A stretch of DNA of 64,000 bases, taken from contig NZ_JAGRPU010000001.1 in the NCBI RefSeq assembly GCF_024606225.1, positions 372,001-436,000 on the forward strand. The letters are read 5' to 3'. Within the stretch, counting starts at the first letter, position 1. Every line of letters starts with the position of its first letter. Below, in pieces: positions 53,401-64,000 of the stretch. The notes below the pieces were generated by a model. That model had not been told where the DNA came from, did no database searches, and saw nothing but the letters and a program-made list of their open reading frames with translations. The position numbers and the translations under genes were made by a program. Origin of the DNA: Endozoicomonas sp. ISHI1 (GTDB lineage Bacteria; Pseudomonadota; Gammaproteobacteria; Pseudomonadales; Endozoicomonadaceae).

Positions 53401-55080
53401 TTACTTGTTTTCCATCTGAGCCTTGATCAGGTCGCCGATAGTGGTAGGACCGGAAGTCTCGTCTTCTTGCTTCGCACGCAGTTCTTTCATAGCCGCCTTC
53501 TCTTCAGCCTGATCCTTCGCCTTGATGGACAGGGAGATATTGCGGTTTTTACGGTCGATACTGATGATGCGAGCTTCTACTTCTTCGCCTTCTTTCAGTA
53601 CATTGGTAGCGTCTTCAACGCGATCAACACTGATTTCAGAAGCTTTCAGAGTAGCCAGAACGTCTTCAGCCAGCTTCACGGTCGCCGCCTTGGCAGTCAC
53701 TTCCTTGATCACACCCTTAACAATGGAACCTTTTTCATTCAGGCCAGCGAAAGAGTTGAATGGATCTTCGGACAATTGCTTGATACCGAGGGAGATACGC
53801 TCGCGCTCAGCATCAATCGCCAGGATAACCGCTTCAACTTCATCACCTTTACGGTACTTGCGAACAGCTTCTTCGCCAGTTTCATTCCAGGAGATGTCAG
53901 ACAGGTGAACCAGACCGTCGATGCCGCCGTCCAAACCGATAAAGATACCGAAGTCAGTGATAGACTTGATCTTACCGGCCAACTTGTCACCCTTGTTAAA
54001 GGAACCTGAGAACTCTTCCCATGGGTTTTGCTTGCACTGTTTGATACCCAGAGAGATACGACGACGCTCTTCGTCGATGTCCAGAACCTGAACTTCAACT
54101 TCGTCACCCAGAGCGACCACCTTGGATGGGTGGATATTCTTGTTGGTCCAGTCCATTTCAGAAACGTGTACCAGACCTTCAACACCTTCTTCCAGCTCAA
54201 CGAAGCAGCCGTAGTCGGTCAGGTTGGTGATGCGACCGGATACACGGGTACCTTCAGGGAAGCGCTTGGTGATGGCAACCCATGGATCTTCACCCAGCTG
54301 CTTCAGACCCAGGGATACACGGTTACGGTCACGGTCAAATTTCAGAACCTTAACATTGATTTCATCGCCAACGTTCACGATTTCGCTTGGATGCTTGATG
54401 CGCTTCCAGGCCATGTCAGTGATGTGCAGCAGGCCGTCAACACCGCCCAGATCTACGAAAGCACCGTAGTCGGTCAGGTTCTTGACGATACCCTTAACTT
54501 CCAGACCTTCCTGCAGGGACTCCAGCAGCTGCTCGCGCTCAGCACTGTTTTCAGCTTCCAGAACGCTGCGACGGGAAACCACTACGTTGTTGCGCTTCTG
54601 GTCCAGCTTGATGACCTTGAATTCCAGCTCTTTGCCTTCAAGGTGAGCTGTATCACGAACCGGACGCACGTCAACCAGAGAACCCGGCAGGAATGCACGG
54701 ATGGTGTTAACGTCAACAGTGAAGCCACCTTTGACTTTACCAGAGATGACACCTTTAACGATTTCTTCTGCTTCAAAGGCTTTTTCGAGTTCGCCCCAAG
54801 CTTCCATACGCTTGGCTTTCTCGCGGGACAGACGGGTTTCACCGAAACCATCTTCAACCGCGTCAAGAGCAACCTGAACTTCGTCGCCGACAGCGATGGT
54901 CAGTTCACCCTGTTCGTTCAGGAACTGAGCTTTTGGGATAACACCTTCAGACTTCAGACCTGCGTGAACAGTCACCCAGTCGCTGTCGATATCGACAACC
55001 TGACCGCTAACAATAGCGCCCGGCTTCATTTCGATATCTTTCAGGCTTTCTTCAAACAGTTCAGCAAAGCTTTCGCTCAT
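53401..55080 (-). CDS. rpsA: 30S ribosomal protein S1
   Basis: S1 binds mRNA leaders and brings them to the 30S subunit. The 559-residue protein has six S1 domains, seen as repeated G-x-(I/V)-x-x-(I/F)-(T/K)-D-(Y/F)-G-x-F units ([62 protein letters not shown]) and the spacer-length typical of the family. It starts at 55080 ([13 protein letters not shown]); an in-frame ATG at 55095 is not needed. It follows cmk, as usual. Confidence 0.98.
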   Translation of the reverse strand: MSESFAELFEESLKDIEMKPGAIVSGQVVDIDSDWVTVHAGLKSEGVIPKAQFLNEQGELTIAVGDEVQVALDAVEDGFGETRLSREKAKRMEAWGELEKAFEAEEIVKGVISGKVKGGFTVDVNTIRAFLPGSLVDVRPVRDTAHLEGKELEFKVIKLDQKRNNVVVSRRSVLEAENSAEREQLLESLQEGLEVKGIVKNLTDYGAFVDLGGVDGLLHITDMAWKRIKHPSEIVNVGDEINVKVLKFDRDRNRVSLGLKQLGEDPWVAITKRFPEGTRVSGRITNLTDYGCFVELEEGVEGLVHVSEMDWTNKNIHPSKVVALGDEVEVQVLDIDEERRRISLGIKQCKQNPWEEFSGSFNKGDKLAGKIKSITDFGIFIGLDGGIDGLVHLSDISWNETGEEAVRKYRKGDEVEAVILAIDAERERISLGIKQLSEDPFNSFAGLNEKGSIVKGVIKEVTAKAATVKLAEDVLATLKASEISVDRVEDATNVLKEGEEVEARIISIDRKNRNISLSIKAKDQAEEKAAMKELRAKQEDETSGPTTIGDLIKAQMENK

Positions 55081-55327
55081 GATCATTCCTATCAATCAGC
55101 ACTTCAATCAACACCACCCCGGAAAGGCAGTTACTTCTGATCGCATGCTGGCCACACCGCCAGTCAGTGTGGGTTGTTTTTCAAAAAGCACCGTATGGCT
55201 GTAACTGGCAATCTGCACCATTCGGTTATTTGCGTCGGTCTTTCCGGAAATCGGTCAGACTACCTCAACAGAAACAAGCTGTTGAGTCTTCCTCAACAGC
55301 CCCAGGTTCCGAAACGATCATTTTTAA

Positions 55328-56026
55328 TCAGATCAGACCATTCTGTCGCATGACATCCACTACGCGAACGAACACTTCCTGAATACTCAATCTGGTACTG
55401 TCCAGAACAATAGCATCATCGGCAGGTTTCAAAGGAGCGACATCGCGATTCATGTCACGATTGTCCCTGGCAAGAATGTCAGCTAAAAGCTGGTCAAAGC
55501 TAGCATCAATCCCTTTCTGTTGCAACTGATTTTGACGACGTTTTGCCCGTTCTTCTGCACTGGCCGTGAGGTAAACCTTGACATTAGCCCGGGGGAAAAC
55601 CACGGTTCCCATATCCCTTCCATCGGCAATCAGACCCGGAGCTTCTGCAAAGTCCTGCTGACGATTTAACAAAGCTTTTCTGACACCCGGCAAGACTGCT
55701 ACCCGAGAGGCTTTAGCCCCCACTTCTTCGGTCCTCAGGTTAGCGCCAACGCGCTCACCCTCAAGAATAATTTTCAGGCCTTCACCTTCAGCACCCGGTT
55801 CAAATTGAACATCCAGGTGACCTGCCAGTACCTCCAATGATTTTTCATCAGAAAAATCCACCCCATGATTCATCGCTGCCAGTGCTGTCAGTCGATACAA
55901 AGCACCACTGTCCAGCAGGTGCCAGCCAAACTCCTTCGCCAGCAGAGCCGCAACTGTTCCTTTCCCGGAGCCACTGGGACCATCAATAGTCACGACTGGC
56001 ACGCTGATATGTGCAGAATTTTTCAT
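55328..56026 (-). CDS. cmk: cytidylate kinase
   Basis: Cmk phosphorylates CMP and dCMP. The 232-residue protein has the P loop ([18 protein letters not shown]), the CMP-binding insert, the [11 protein letters not shown] motif and the lid ([13 protein letters not shown]). It lies between tyrA and rpsA, a conserved position. Confidence 0.97.
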   Translation of the reverse strand: MKNSAHISVPVVTIDGPSGSGKGTVAALLAKEFGWHLLDSGALYRLTALAAMNHGVDFSDEKSLEVLAGHLDVQFEPGAEGEGLKIILEGERVGANLRTEEVGAKASRVAVLPGVRKALLNRQQDFAEAPGLIADGRDMGTVVFPRANVKVYLTASAEERAKRRQNQLQQKGIDASFDQLLADILARDNRDMNRDVAPLKPADDAIVLDSTRLSIQEVFVRVVDVMRQNGLI

Positions 56027-56136
56027 TTACTGACTCTCTAATCCATGAAGTAATGAAAAATTACTTCTGCTTCTGCAAGCACCAACATCTCTCACGCTTG
56101 AATACCTATTGTTGATCCAACATGGACTGAACTCAA

Positions 56137-57126
56137 TTACTTTCCTTCGCCCGAATTGGCTACAAAAGTCACTGAATCTCTCTGATTTTCATCAGAGTTA
56201 GCCATACAAGCCCTTCTTTCGAGAATACTGGCAAAGTTCTGCCGTGCAGACTGAGCTTGCTCAAACTTCGCCAGTATCGTATTGCTATCTTTTTCAACAA
56301 TGGCCTGGCGAAGACGAGCCAGGCCTTCAGAAAACTGATCCAACGAAGAAATAATTGCTTTACTGTTACCCAGGGCGATATCGTGCCACATAACCGGATC
56401 ACTGCCGGCAATGCGGGTAAAGTCTCTAAAGCCGCCGGCAGCATAACGAAAGATATCTTGATTTTCAGGATTACCCGCCAGCGTATCCACCAGTGAAAAT
56501 GCCAGAAGATGAGGCAAATGGCTAGTCATTGCCAACACTTCATCGTGACGCCACACATCCATCACATTGACTTGGGCACCACAACATTGCCAGAGATGCC
56601 TGACCAGAGATAAGGCAGCACGATCAGTATTTTCCAGAGGCGTCAGGATTACCTTATGATGCTTGAACAGGCCGGCCCTGGCCGCAGTAACACCACTTTT
56701 CTCGGAGCCTGCAATGGGATGACCCGGCACCAGGCTCTCAGGTATATCACCAAATATTTCCCGGGCAGCCTGAACCAGTGAACCTTTACAGCTACCGACA
56801 TCGGTCATCACTTTGCCAGCCAGATCCAGACCTTTGAGTTGCTGAAGTACTTTTGGCATTGCCAGCATGGGAACCGACAGCTGAATAACATCGGCCTTGT
56901 CGACAGCGGATTTAAAATCCTCACAGCCTTCTGCAACAATTCTCAGGGAAACAGCCTTCTCAACATTTTCACTCCTGAGATCAAACCCCATCAGATGAAA
57001 GCTTTCGCCGCACTCCCTCAGGGAAGCTGCAAATGATCCTCCAATAAGGCCCAGCCCTACCACCAAAATGTTCAGTGGGGTACCGTTCCTGTTTTGTTCT
57101 ATCACTACAAGTTCAACCTTTTTCAA
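56137..57126 (-). CDS. tyrA: prephenate dehydrogenase
   Basis: Oxidises and decarboxylates prephenate (or arogenate) to hydroxyphenylpyruvate in tyrosine synthesis. The 329-residue protein has an NAD fold near the N terminus (LNILVVGLGLIGGSFAASL), VMTDVGSCKG, PGHPIAGSEKSG and the helical C-terminal domain (DEVLAMTSHLPHLLAFSLV). In Pseudomonas this position is held by a TyrA-AroA fusion; here the protein stops after the dehydrogenase and no aroA follows. Confidence 0.93.
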   Translation of the reverse strand: MKKVELVVIEQNRNGTPLNILVVGLGLIGGSFAASLRECGESFHLMGFDLRSENVEKAVSLRIVAEGCEDFKSAVDKADVIQLSVPMLAMPKVLQQLKGLDLAGKVMTDVGSCKGSLVQAAREIFGDIPESLVPGHPIAGSEKSGVTAARAGLFKHHKVILTPLENTDRAALSLVRHLWQCCGAQVNVMDVWRHDEVLAMTSHLPHLLAFSLVDTLAGNPENQDIFRYAAGGFRDFTRIAGSDPVMWHDIALGNSKAIISSLDQFSEGLARLRQAIVEKDSNTILAKFEQAQSARQNFASILERRACMANSDENQRDSVTFVANSGEGK

Positions 57127-57196
57127 AAGTCATCTTCAACCCCTTGCAACTAAAGATGGCAACGGTTTCTTTAGCTACCGCCTGTTTGTCTTGTGC

Positions 57197-58306
57197 TCAG
57201 GGCTGTCTGACAGAGGCCAGTGCTTCAAGAAAACGCTGATTTTCTTCTTCCAGGCCAATGGAAACCCTAAGGTGTCCTGGCATGCCATAATTGGCAAGAG
57301 GTCTGATAATGACGCCCTGTTCAAGAAGACGCTGATAACAATCCATCCCCCCCATACCCGCATCAAAAGTAATGAAGTTACCGCTGGAAGATATGTAATC
57401 AAAGCCCATAGATCTCAAGCCCGCCTCAATCCGGGCCATTCCATCCTGGTTAACCTGCCTGGAACGGTTCAGGTATGCTTCATCATTCAGAACAGCAACA
57501 GCTGCCGCCTCAATAAGATTATTAACATTAAAAGGCTGTCTTAACCTGTTGAGAACACTGGCTATTTCGCTATTTGAAACAGAATAGCCAATACGTCCAC
57601 CCGCAAGACCATAGGCCTTGGAGAATGTTCTGATCACGATAAGATTGGGATATTCATTTAACAGCGCAATACCATTCGGGTACTCACTATCCAACACATA
57701 CTCAAAGTATGCTTCATCCAGAACAACAACAACCTCTTCAGACACCTTGCCCAGGAAGGTAAGCAACTCTGTTTTTGAAAAACGGGTACCGGTCGGGTTA
57801 TTAGGATTAGCCAGAAAAACGATGCGGGTATCAGAACGAACCGCTTCGGCCATCGCTTCCAGATCATGACCCCAGTTTTTAGCAGGCACCACTATACTTT
57901 CCGCCCCAGTCGCCTGGACCGCTATGGGATAAACCGCAAAAGCGTATTCAGAAAATACAGCAGAGCACCCCTCTTTCAGGTAGCATTGCGCCAATAGAAC
58001 AAGAACATCATTGGAACCGTTACCAAAGGTAATCTGATCAGGCTCTACCGCCAGCTTTTTGCAAAGAGCATCACGCAGATTATAGAGGCTGCTGTCAGGG
58101 TATCGAGCCAGCTCATCCAGCATCACAGCGATGGCTTCACGAGAAGACTGAGCCGCCCCAAGAGGATTTTCATTACTGGCCAATTTAACAATACTGCTGA
58201 CATCCAGACCTTGTTCGCGCGCCAGCTCTTCAACGGGTTTACCGGGAAGATAAGGATTCAGTGCACGTACTCCCGGTACGGCAAGCTGTATAAAATCACA
58301 ACCCAT
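57197..58306 (-). CDS. hisC: histidinol-phosphate aminotransferase family (HisC2-type)
   Basis: A PLP-dependent class I/II aminotransferase of 369 residues. It has SSIVKLASNENPLGA, the TFGNGSNDVLVLLA region, NPNNPTG, VVLDEAYFEYV and the PLP lysine in RTFSKAYGLAGGRIGY. In this cluster (serC-pheA-hisC-tyrA) such enzymes serve aromatic amino-acid synthesis as well as or instead of histidine. Homologues in Pseudomonas are called HisC2. Confidence 0.92.
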   Translation of the reverse strand: MGCDFIQLAVPGVRALNPYLPGKPVEELAREQGLDVSSIVKLASNENPLGAAQSSREAIAVMLDELARYPDSSLYNLRDALCKKLAVEPDQITFGNGSNDVLVLLAQCYLKEGCSAVFSEYAFAVYPIAVQATGAESIVVPAKNWGHDLEAMAEAVRSDTRIVFLANPNNPTGTRFSKTELLTFLGKVSEEVVVVLDEAYFEYVLDSEYPNGIALLNEYPNLIVIRTFSKAYGLAGGRIGYSVSNSEIASVLNRLRQPFNVNNLIEAAAVAVLNDEAYLNRSRQVNQDGMARIEAGLRSMGFDYISSSGNFITFDAGMGGMDCYQRLLEQGVIIRPLANYGMPGHLRVSIGLEEENQRFLEALASVRQP

Positions 58307-58389
58307 TTTTCACCTGTTTTTTTACCATGAAAAATTTTACATCCCCACGAGAGGACGCAAAATTGTTTCAATCGCTCATGACTGATTTG

Positions 58390-59475
58390 TTAAAGAACGC
58401 CCTTGGGATAGGAGCCCAGAACCCGAAGATCATTAACCCTGTCAGCAAGCTTTCCCAATACTTTCTGGATAACCGGATCGTCTTTGTGACCTTCAAAGTC
58501 AATAAAGAAAACATAGTTCCAGATGCCGGTACGGGACGGACGGGTTTCTACCCGGGTGAGATCCACGTCATGAACATCGAACGCTTCAAGAATCGAATGC
58601 AGAGCACCGGACTGGTTTCTCATACTGACGACGATGGATGTTTTGTCTTCACCACAGGGTGGAACATCCTGATGCCCAATGATCAGGAAGCGGGTGGAAT
58701 TGTCCGGCTGATCCTCGATTTTCTCAGAGATCTTTTCCAGACCATAAATATCAGCCGCCATATCACCGGCAATGGCCGCAGAGTTCCATTCACCCTTTAT
58801 ACGCTTAGCCGCTTCTGCATTGGAGCTGACAGCAACTCTTTCAGCCATCGGCCAGTGGGCATCCAGCCATTTACGGCACTGTGCCAATGACTGAGCATGG
58901 GAGTATATCCGGGTAATATGGTCACGGCGGGTGTTTTCAGAGACCAGCAGATGCTGATGAATTCTTAGCACGACTTCACCACAGATTTTAAGAGAAGAAT
59001 CCATGAAGCTGTCCAGGGTATGACTGACCACCCCCTCTGTTGAATTCTCAACAGGCACAACACCATAACGCACTGCCCCCGCCGTCACCTCCCTGAACAC
59101 TTCATCAATCGCGGCCATAGGGACAGAAACCGCAGAATGGCCAAAGTGCTTCATGGCAGCCTGCTGGGTAAAGGTGCCTTCAGGACCAAGAAACGCCACT
59201 CGAACAGGCTCTTCAAGAGCCAGACAGGCCGACATAATCTCCCTGAACAGTCGAGCCATTTCTTCATCGTCCAGCGGACCGTCATTGCGCTCCATCACCC
59301 GGCGCAAAACCTGGGCCTCACGTTCCGGACGATAAAATACTGCCACGGCGTCTTCATTTTGCTTGACTCTGGCGACTTCCTGAGCGCAGCGTGCACGCTC
59401 ACTGATCAGCTTCAGAATATCCTGATCAAGCTTGTCAATTTTTGTCCGCAACCCCTTCAACTTATCATCTGTCAT
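58390..59475 (-). CDS. pheA: bifunctional chorismate mutase / prephenate dehydratase
   Basis: The P-protein of phenylalanine synthesis, 361 residues. Residues 1-90 are an AroQ chorismate mutase (LRTKIDKLDQDILKLISERARCAQEVARVK). The dehydratase begins at about 95 (VAFLGPEGTFTQQAAMKHFG; GVVPVENSTEGVVSHTLD; DNSTRFLIIG). The C-terminal ACT domain (SGALHSILEAFDVHDVDLTRVETRPSR) binds phenylalanine for feedback control. It follows serC after 99 bp. Confidence 0.97.
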   Translation of the reverse strand: MTDDKLKGLRTKIDKLDQDILKLISERARCAQEVARVKQNEDAVAVFYRPEREAQVLRRVMERNDGPLDDEEMARLFREIMSACLALEEPVRVAFLGPEGTFTQQAAMKHFGHSAVSVPMAAIDEVFREVTAGAVRYGVVPVENSTEGVVSHTLDSFMDSSLKICGEVVLRIHQHLLVSENTRRDHITRIYSHAQSLAQCRKWLDAHWPMAERVAVSSNAEAAKRIKGEWNSAAIAGDMAADIYGLEKISEKIEDQPDNSTRFLIIGHQDVPPCGEDKTSIVVSMRNQSGALHSILEAFDVHDVDLTRVETRPSRTGIWNYVFFIDFEGHKDDPVIQKVLGKLADRVNDLRVLGSYPKGVL

Positions 59476-59574
59476 AATGTTCTCTGCGTTTAACGGTTCT
59501 GACGAAAGCCGCGCAATCGGCAGATGCCAAGCCTGCGAGCTTTGTACTTAAAATTGCGACGGACCAAGGATTTT

Positions 59575-60693
59575 TTATCCAAACTTTCTTTCGAATTCAT
59601 GCATAAAGGCGATCAACGCATCGACATGCTCTTCCGGTACTGCATTATAAATACTCGCTCGCATACCGCCTACTGCCTTGTGCCCCTTGAGATAAAGAAA
59701 GCCATTTTTTTCAGACTCGGCCAGAAAAACCTTATCTAACTCAGGATCGCTCAGCGTAAAGGGTACATTCATTCTTGAACGCCAGCGGGGATCTACCTTG
59801 TTGTGATAAAACCCGGACTCATCAATCACCTGATAGAGTTTGCCTGATTTACGGGCATTGATCTGGTCGATCACTTCAAGCCCCCCCTGATCCTTTAGCC
59901 ACTCAAACACCAGACCGGCCAGATACCATGCGAAGGTTGGCGGAGTGTTATACATGGAATCCTTATCCGCCTGTACCCGATAATCAAAAACAGCAGGGCA
60001 ATTGGAATGCCCCCGGTCCAGAAGATCGTCACGCACGATAACCACTGTCAGTCCTGCCGGACCAATATTTTTCTGGGCACCGGCATAGATAACCCCGAAA
60101 CGGCTGATATCAATGGGCCCGGACAGGATATTGGATGACATATCCGCTACCAGTGGCACATCGCCAGAATCCGGTATAAATGGAAATTCAAGACCACCAA
60201 TGGTTTCGTTCGGAGTGTAATGAACATAAGCCGCATCGGAACTGAAACGCCAGCCACTCTCTTCCGGCATGGTATGGAATGAAGCGCCTTTGCCGTCGGC
60301 AATAACATTGACATTCAAATAACGCTGGGCTTCTTTGATTGCCGACTGAGCCCAGTACCCACTATTGACATAGTCTGCACTATTTTTCTGCCCCCTCAGG
60401 TTCATTGGGACTGCCGCAAACTGACCACGGGCCCCGCCCTGCAAAAACAGAACCTTATAGTTTTCAGGAATCTTCAAAAGATCACGGAGATTCTGCTCCG
60501 CCAGCTCAGCAACCTTGAGAAAAGACTTCCCTCTGTGACTGACTTCCATAATGGAAGCGCCTTCACGGTTGTAGTCCAGAAGCTCATCCCTTGCACGCGC
60601 AAGCACCGACTTCGGCAATGGAGCCGGGCCCGCCGAAAAGTTATAAGTAGGCCCTTGTGGGCCAGCCAGTGTTTCTGCCAATAGATTATTCAT
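59575..60693 (-). CDS. serC: phosphoserine aminotransferase
   Basis: SerC makes phosphoserine in serine and pyridoxine synthesis. The 372-residue protein has [41 protein letters not shown], the PLP Lys in [18 protein letters not shown] and [11 protein letters not shown]. The ATG at 60693 has a strong GGGAGG five bases before it, so the longer frame to 60759 is rejected. It follows gyrA, an order known in Pseudomonas and relatives. Confidence 0.97.
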   Translation of the reverse strand: MNNLLAETLAGPQGPTYNFSAGPAPLPKSVLARARDELLDYNREGASIMEVSHRGKSFLKVAELAEQNLRDLLKIPENYKVLFLQGGARGQFAAVPMNLRGQKNSADYVNSGYWAQSAIKEAQRYLNVNVIADGKGASFHTMPEESGWRFSSDAAYVHYTPNETIGGLEFPFIPDSGDVPLVADMSSNILSGPIDISRFGVIYAGAQKNIGPAGLTVVIVRDDLLDRGHSNCPAVFDYRVQADKDSMYNTPPTFAWYLAGLVFEWLKDQGGLEVIDQINARKSGKLYQVIDESGFYHNKVDPRWRSRMNVPFTLSDPELDKVFLAESEKNGFLYLKGHKAVGGMRASIYNAVPEEHVDALIAFMHEFERKFG

Positions 60694-60748
60694 ACTATCC
60701 TCCCGTAGAGCCAAACTCGTCGATTCAGAAGTGCATCCCTTTAAGTAA

Positions 60749-60771
60749 AACGCCAGCATGCTGCTGGCGTT
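60749..60771 (-). terminator. terminator of gyrA
   Basis: AACGCCAGC and GCTGGCGTT form a 9-bp stem around a 5-nt loop; TTTTACTT follows on the minus strand. It lies 19 bp past the gyrA stop and about 60 bp before the serC start, so the transcripts are probably partly separated. Confidence 0.65.
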
Positions 60772-60789
60772 AAGTTATTGGATACAGAA

Positions 60790-63402
60790 TCAGCCTTCCA
60801 TCCCTTCATCAGGCTCAGTCTGAGGCGTTTCTTCCCCTGTCACTTCGATTTCAGTCCCATCTTGCGGCTCTTCCGGCTCTTCAACCCTGGCAACACCAAC
60901 CAGTTTCTCACCTTCCTGAACCTTGATCAGGGTAACCCCCTGAGTATTACGACTCATAACAGATATTTCATCGACACGGGTTCTCACCAGAGTGCCCTGA
61001 TCAGAGATCAGCATAATCTCCTCTCCATCCTGTACCTGGATAGCACCGATCAGTTCGCCGTTTCGATCAGTACACTGCATGGAGATAACACCCTGACCAC
61101 CACGACCCGTGATTCTGAAATCTTCTACACCCGTTCGTTTACCGAAACCATTCTGGCTGACGGTTAGAATCTGGGTTTCGTCTTCGGGAATAATCAGAGA
61201 GATCACTCTTTGAGCATCCTGTAGTTTAATACCACGGACACCTCTGGCAGTTCTGCCCATGGCGCGCACATCAGTTTCTTCAAACCGAATCGCTTTGCCC
61301 GCATTGGAAAGCAACATAACCTGCTTCTCACCGGTCGTAATTTCGGCACCCACAAGGGTATCACCTTCATCAAGACCCAGGGCAATCAGACCACTGCTTC
61401 TTGGGCGAGAGAACTGTTCCAGAGGTGTCTTCTTAACCGTTCCTGCAGCCGTTGCCATAAAGACAAAGTGACCTTCGGTATACTCTTCAACAGGCAACAT
61501 CGCCGTGATGCGCTCATCCTCTTCCAGAGGCAGGATATTCACGATGGGTCGGCCACGTGAAGTACGGCCAGCTTCCGGAATCTGATAGACCTTCAACCAA
61601 TAAACCTTACCCCTGCTGGAGAAGCAAAGAATCTGGGTGTGGGTATTGGCCACCAGCATATGTTCAACATAATCTTCGTCTTTTACCGAAGCGGCGGATT
61701 TGCCTCGACCACCTCGGCGCTGGGCCTGATAGGTGTCGAGCGATGTGGTTTTTGCGTAACCACCATGAGACAGGGTCACAACCATGTCTTCTTCAGAAAT
61801 CAGGTCTTCAACGGTCAGGTCACGGCGTGAACTGGTGATCTCAGTGCGACGCTCATCGCCATACTCTTCGACTACTTTTTCCATCTCTTCACGGATGACT
61901 TCCATCAAACGCTCAGAGCTGGAGAGAATGAGCAGTAGCTCGGCAATTTTTTCCAGCAGCTCGCGATATTCACTCAACAGCTTGTCATGCTCAAGACCGG
62001 TCAGCCTGTGCAGACGCATTTCCATGATGGCCTGAGCCTGGGCAGGTGATAAATAGTAGAGACCATCATCGCGAAGACCAAACTGTTCAGGCAATTCGTC
62101 AGGCCGACAGGCATCGGCACCGGCACGTTCTGCCATTGCCAGCACGTGACCCGGCTGCCAACCCTGTGCCATAAGCTTTTCTTTAGCCTCTGCAGGCGTT
62201 GGCGAGCCCTTGATTAAGGCAATCACCGGATCAATATTAGAAAGGGCTACTGCCAGACCTTCCAGCAAATGCCCTCGCTCACGAGCTTTACGCAGCTCAT
62301 AAACGGTTCTGCGCGTCACTACTTCGCGACGATGACGAACAAAAGCTTCCAGCATCTCCTTAAGGTTCAGGAGTTTTGGCTGACCATCGACCAGCGCAAC
62401 ATTGTTAATGCCAAATACACTTTCGAGCTGGGTTTGTGCGTAGAGGTTATTGAGAACAACGTCCGCAACTTCACCACGGCGCAACTCAATCACTACTCGC
62501 ATACCGTCTTTATCAGACTCGTCGCGCAGCTCGGAAATACCTTCAATTTTCTTGTCTTTGACCAGCTCAGCGATCTTTTCAATCAATCGTGCCTTATTCA
62601 GCTGATAAGGCAGCTCGGTAACAATGATGGTACTTTTATTTTTCTTTTCATCATGCTCGACATCTGCACGGGCCCGAATATAGATACGACCACGACCGGT
62701 ACGATATGCCTGCAAAATACCCGCCCGACCATTAATGATGCCAGCAGTTGGAAAGTCCGGACCCGGAATATATTCCATCAGATCATCAACAGACAGGCTC
62801 TCATCATCAATTAACGCGAGACAGCCTCTAACCACTTCAGTCAGGTTATGTGGTGGTATATTGGTTGCCATACCCACAGCAATACCGGCAGCACCATTCA
62901 CCAGCAGATTGGGGATGCGGGTTGGCATGACGGCAGGAATCTGTTCCGTACCGTCGTAGTTGGGTACGTAATCGACCGTTTCCTTATCCAGATCAGCCAT
63001 GATGTCATGACTGATCTTCTGCATTCGGATCTCGGTATAACGCATGGCCGCTGCAGAGTCGCCGTCTACGGAACCGAAGTTCCCCTGTCCGTCTACTAAC
63101 ATGTACCGCAACGAAAATGGCTGCGCCATACGAACAATGGTGTCATATACAGCAGAGTCACCATGGGGGTGGTATTTACCAATGACGTCACCCACCACAC
63201 GAGCTGATTTCTTGTAGGGCTTGTTCCAGTCATTGCCCAGCTCGTTCATTGCGAAGAGGACGCGCCGGTGGACCGGCTTGAGTCCGTCACGCACATCAGG
63301 CAGTGCCCGCCCAACGATGACACTCATGGCGTAGTCCAGATAGGACTGCTTGAGTTCGTCTTCGATGTTTACCGGAAGAATCTCTTTGGCGATATCAGTC
63401 AT
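60790..63402 (-). CDS. gyrA: DNA gyrase subunit A
   Basis: GyrA breaks and rejoins DNA for negative supercoiling. The 870-residue protein starts [20 protein letters not shown], carries the active Tyr122 ([10 protein letters not shown]), the quinolone region with Ser83 and Asp87 ([17 protein letters not shown]), which are the susceptible residues, and the GyrA-box QRRGGRGK. The six C-terminal beta-pinwheel blades follow ([19 protein letters not shown]-like repeats). The acidic tail ends TEPDEGMEG. Confidence 0.98.
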   Translation of the reverse strand: MTDIAKEILPVNIEDELKQSYLDYAMSVIVGRALPDVRDGLKPVHRRVLFAMNELGNDWNKPYKKSARVVGDVIGKYHPHGDSAVYDTIVRMAQPFSLRYMLVDGQGNFGSVDGDSAAAMRYTEIRMQKISHDIMADLDKETVDYVPNYDGTEQIPAVMPTRIPNLLVNGAAGIAVGMATNIPPHNLTEVVRGCLALIDDESLSVDDLMEYIPGPDFPTAGIINGRAGILQAYRTGRGRIYIRARADVEHDEKKNKSTIIVTELPYQLNKARLIEKIAELVKDKKIEGISELRDESDKDGMRVVIELRRGEVADVVLNNLYAQTQLESVFGINNVALVDGQPKLLNLKEMLEAFVRHRREVVTRRTVYELRKARERGHLLEGLAVALSNIDPVIALIKGSPTPAEAKEKLMAQGWQPGHVLAMAERAGADACRPDELPEQFGLRDDGLYYLSPAQAQAIMEMRLHRLTGLEHDKLLSEYRELLEKIAELLLILSSSERLMEVIREEMEKVVEEYGDERRTEITSSRRDLTVEDLISEEDMVVTLSHGGYAKTTSLDTYQAQRRGGRGKSAASVKDEDYVEHMLVANTHTQILCFSSRGKVYWLKVYQIPEAGRTSRGRPIVNILPLEEDERITAMLPVEEYTEGHFVFMATAAGTVKKTPLEQFSRPRSSGLIALGLDEGDTLVGAEITTGEKQVMLLSNAGKAIRFEETDVRAMGRTARGVRGIKLQDAQRVISLIIPEDETQILTVSQNGFGKRTGVEDFRITGRGGQGVISMQCTDRNGELIGAIQVQDGEEIMLISDQGTLVRTRVDEISVMSRNTQGVTLIKVQEGEKLVGVARVEEPEEPQDGTEIEVTGEETPQTEPDEGMEG

Positions 63403-63731
63403 GTAAACCCAGTCGTCCTTTAGCTTGCGCCCAACGGATACCTGTCAGCATCCTTTCTCAACCCGGAAGGCCGAAAATCCGAATAATTCAATCAACAGGC
63501 AGCCATGTGAAAGCAATCATTCAGCTCCTGCCTGAGCAGAAAGGAAGCGTTGAAATGAATTTAACGATAAAAAAGGGCATGGCTGCTTTTTTTCATAATA
63601 AGTAGCAAATAATACCACAGCTGGCAGCCTTACTGCGAGCCAGTGTATGGCTTGACAACAATATTTATGAATAAAAAATGACACAAATGTACGACATAGT
63701 CGTCTCTTTAGTAGCTATATGACAGGAATAC
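63403..63731. other. divergent region between gyrA and ubiG, left part
   Basis: About 330 bases with no gene. A stretch AAAAAAGGGCATGGCTGCTTTTTTT near 63571-63595 may act as a hairpin or promoter region for gyrA. No clear gyrA promoter found by eye. Confidence 0.35.
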
Positions 63732-63759
63732 TTAACTATGAAAACTCTGTCTGTATAAT
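63732..63759 (+). promoter_or_regulatory. possible ubiG promoter
   Basis: TTAACT (63732-63737) and a perfect TATAAT (63754-63759) are 16 bp apart, 64 bp before the ubiG start. Confidence 0.55.
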
Positions 63760-63822
63760 GCGGACAAGAATACAGACTGCGCTGTTACTATCGGAAATCA
63801 ACCGCTTGAGAATCTGGACATT

Positions 63823-64000
63823 ATGACTGCAAACCAGAACGAACCACGCCCGGTGCAAAACGTCGATCCAGCCGAAATTGCCAAATTTGAAGAGTTAGCC
63901 AGCCGATGGTGGGACATGGACGGCGAATTCAAGCCCCTGCACGAGATCAACCCGCTGCGCCTCAACTACATCGATGAGCGAGTGAGCCTGGCAGGAAAAA
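63823..64000 (+). CDS. ubiG: ubiquinone biosynthesis O-methyltransferase, 5' part
   Basis: The first 59 residues match the UbiG opening: [21 protein letters not shown], then [20 protein letters not shown]. UbiG makes both O-methylations of ubiquinone. The gene runs off the right end of the window. The gyrA-ubiG divergent pair is seen in Escherichia coli as well. Confidence 0.93.
   Translation, partial: MTANQNEPRPVQNVDPAEIAKFEELASRWWDMDGEFKPLHEINPLRLNYIDERVSLAGK

Noticed and set aside
54028..55140. Long plus-strand frame opposite rpsA
   Set aside because: Shadow of the codon-biased rpsA sequence; no start signal or domain.

Overview
The window looks like a gammaproteobacterial chromosome of the Oceanospirillales type, possibly Endozoicomonas. 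That guess rests on gene content only: Pseudomonas-like gene orders (gacA/uvrY-uvrC-pgsA-tRNA-Gly; serC-pheA-hisC-tyrA-cmk-rpsA-ihfB-lapA-lapB; a divergent xcp-type type II secretion locus), FabV and FabY fatty-acid enzymes, and many decayed mobile elements. No rRNA or plasmid functions are seen.

Layout. 1-7.8 kb is core: tRNA-Gly, a decayed second tRNA-Gly, pgsA, uvrC, a GacA/UvrY response regulator, etfBA and the divergent ETF dehydrogenase gene, with PsrA-like palindromes in the shared control region. 7.8-22.3 kb is an accessory and decay zone. It holds two small intact genes (an NlpC/P60-like protein and a DUF1285 protein), stumps of two transposases, a low-complexity secreted protein with a Q-I/M-P/S tripeptide repeat, remnants of a large serine recombinase and its accessory gene, a set of small hypothetical genes, a GIY-YIG/DUF4357 gene broken by one stop, an internally deleted restriction endonuclease gene, two phage-tail gene fragments around a cspA-like gene, and a fused, stop-containing parDE module. 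tRNA-Asp and tRNA-Val close it.

22.8-34 kb is a complete general secretion system: gspEFGHIJKLM on the minus strand, divergent from gspCD, the arrangement of the Pseudomonas xcp locus. 34-36.3 kb holds a UbiA-type prenyltransferase and a truncated group IIC intron sitting directly after the terminator of a Tat-exported phospholipase C gene (36.3-38.4 kb), which follows a 40-residue lipoprotein gene. The phospholipase is a plausible type II secretion cargo. 38.8-48 kb mixes a secreted hypothetical protein, a sirtuin, a DUF4139 protein, fabY, a GlxA-type AraC regulator, fabV, a secreted hypothetical protein and a methyltransferase. 48-50.8 kb is feoABC with a Fur-like box. 51.2-63.4 kb is a run of minus-strand housekeeping genes (lapB, lapA, ihfB, rpsA, cmk, tyrA, hisC, pheA, serC, gyrA). 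The start of ubiG runs off the right end.

The strongest unusual signals are the intron-behind-terminator arrangement and the many single-lesion pseudogenes between 10.6 and 21.1 kb. I did not find a convincing new multi-gene system. The best uncharacterised candidates are the repeat protein at 12.2 kb and the small-gene cluster at 15.0-18.5 kb.
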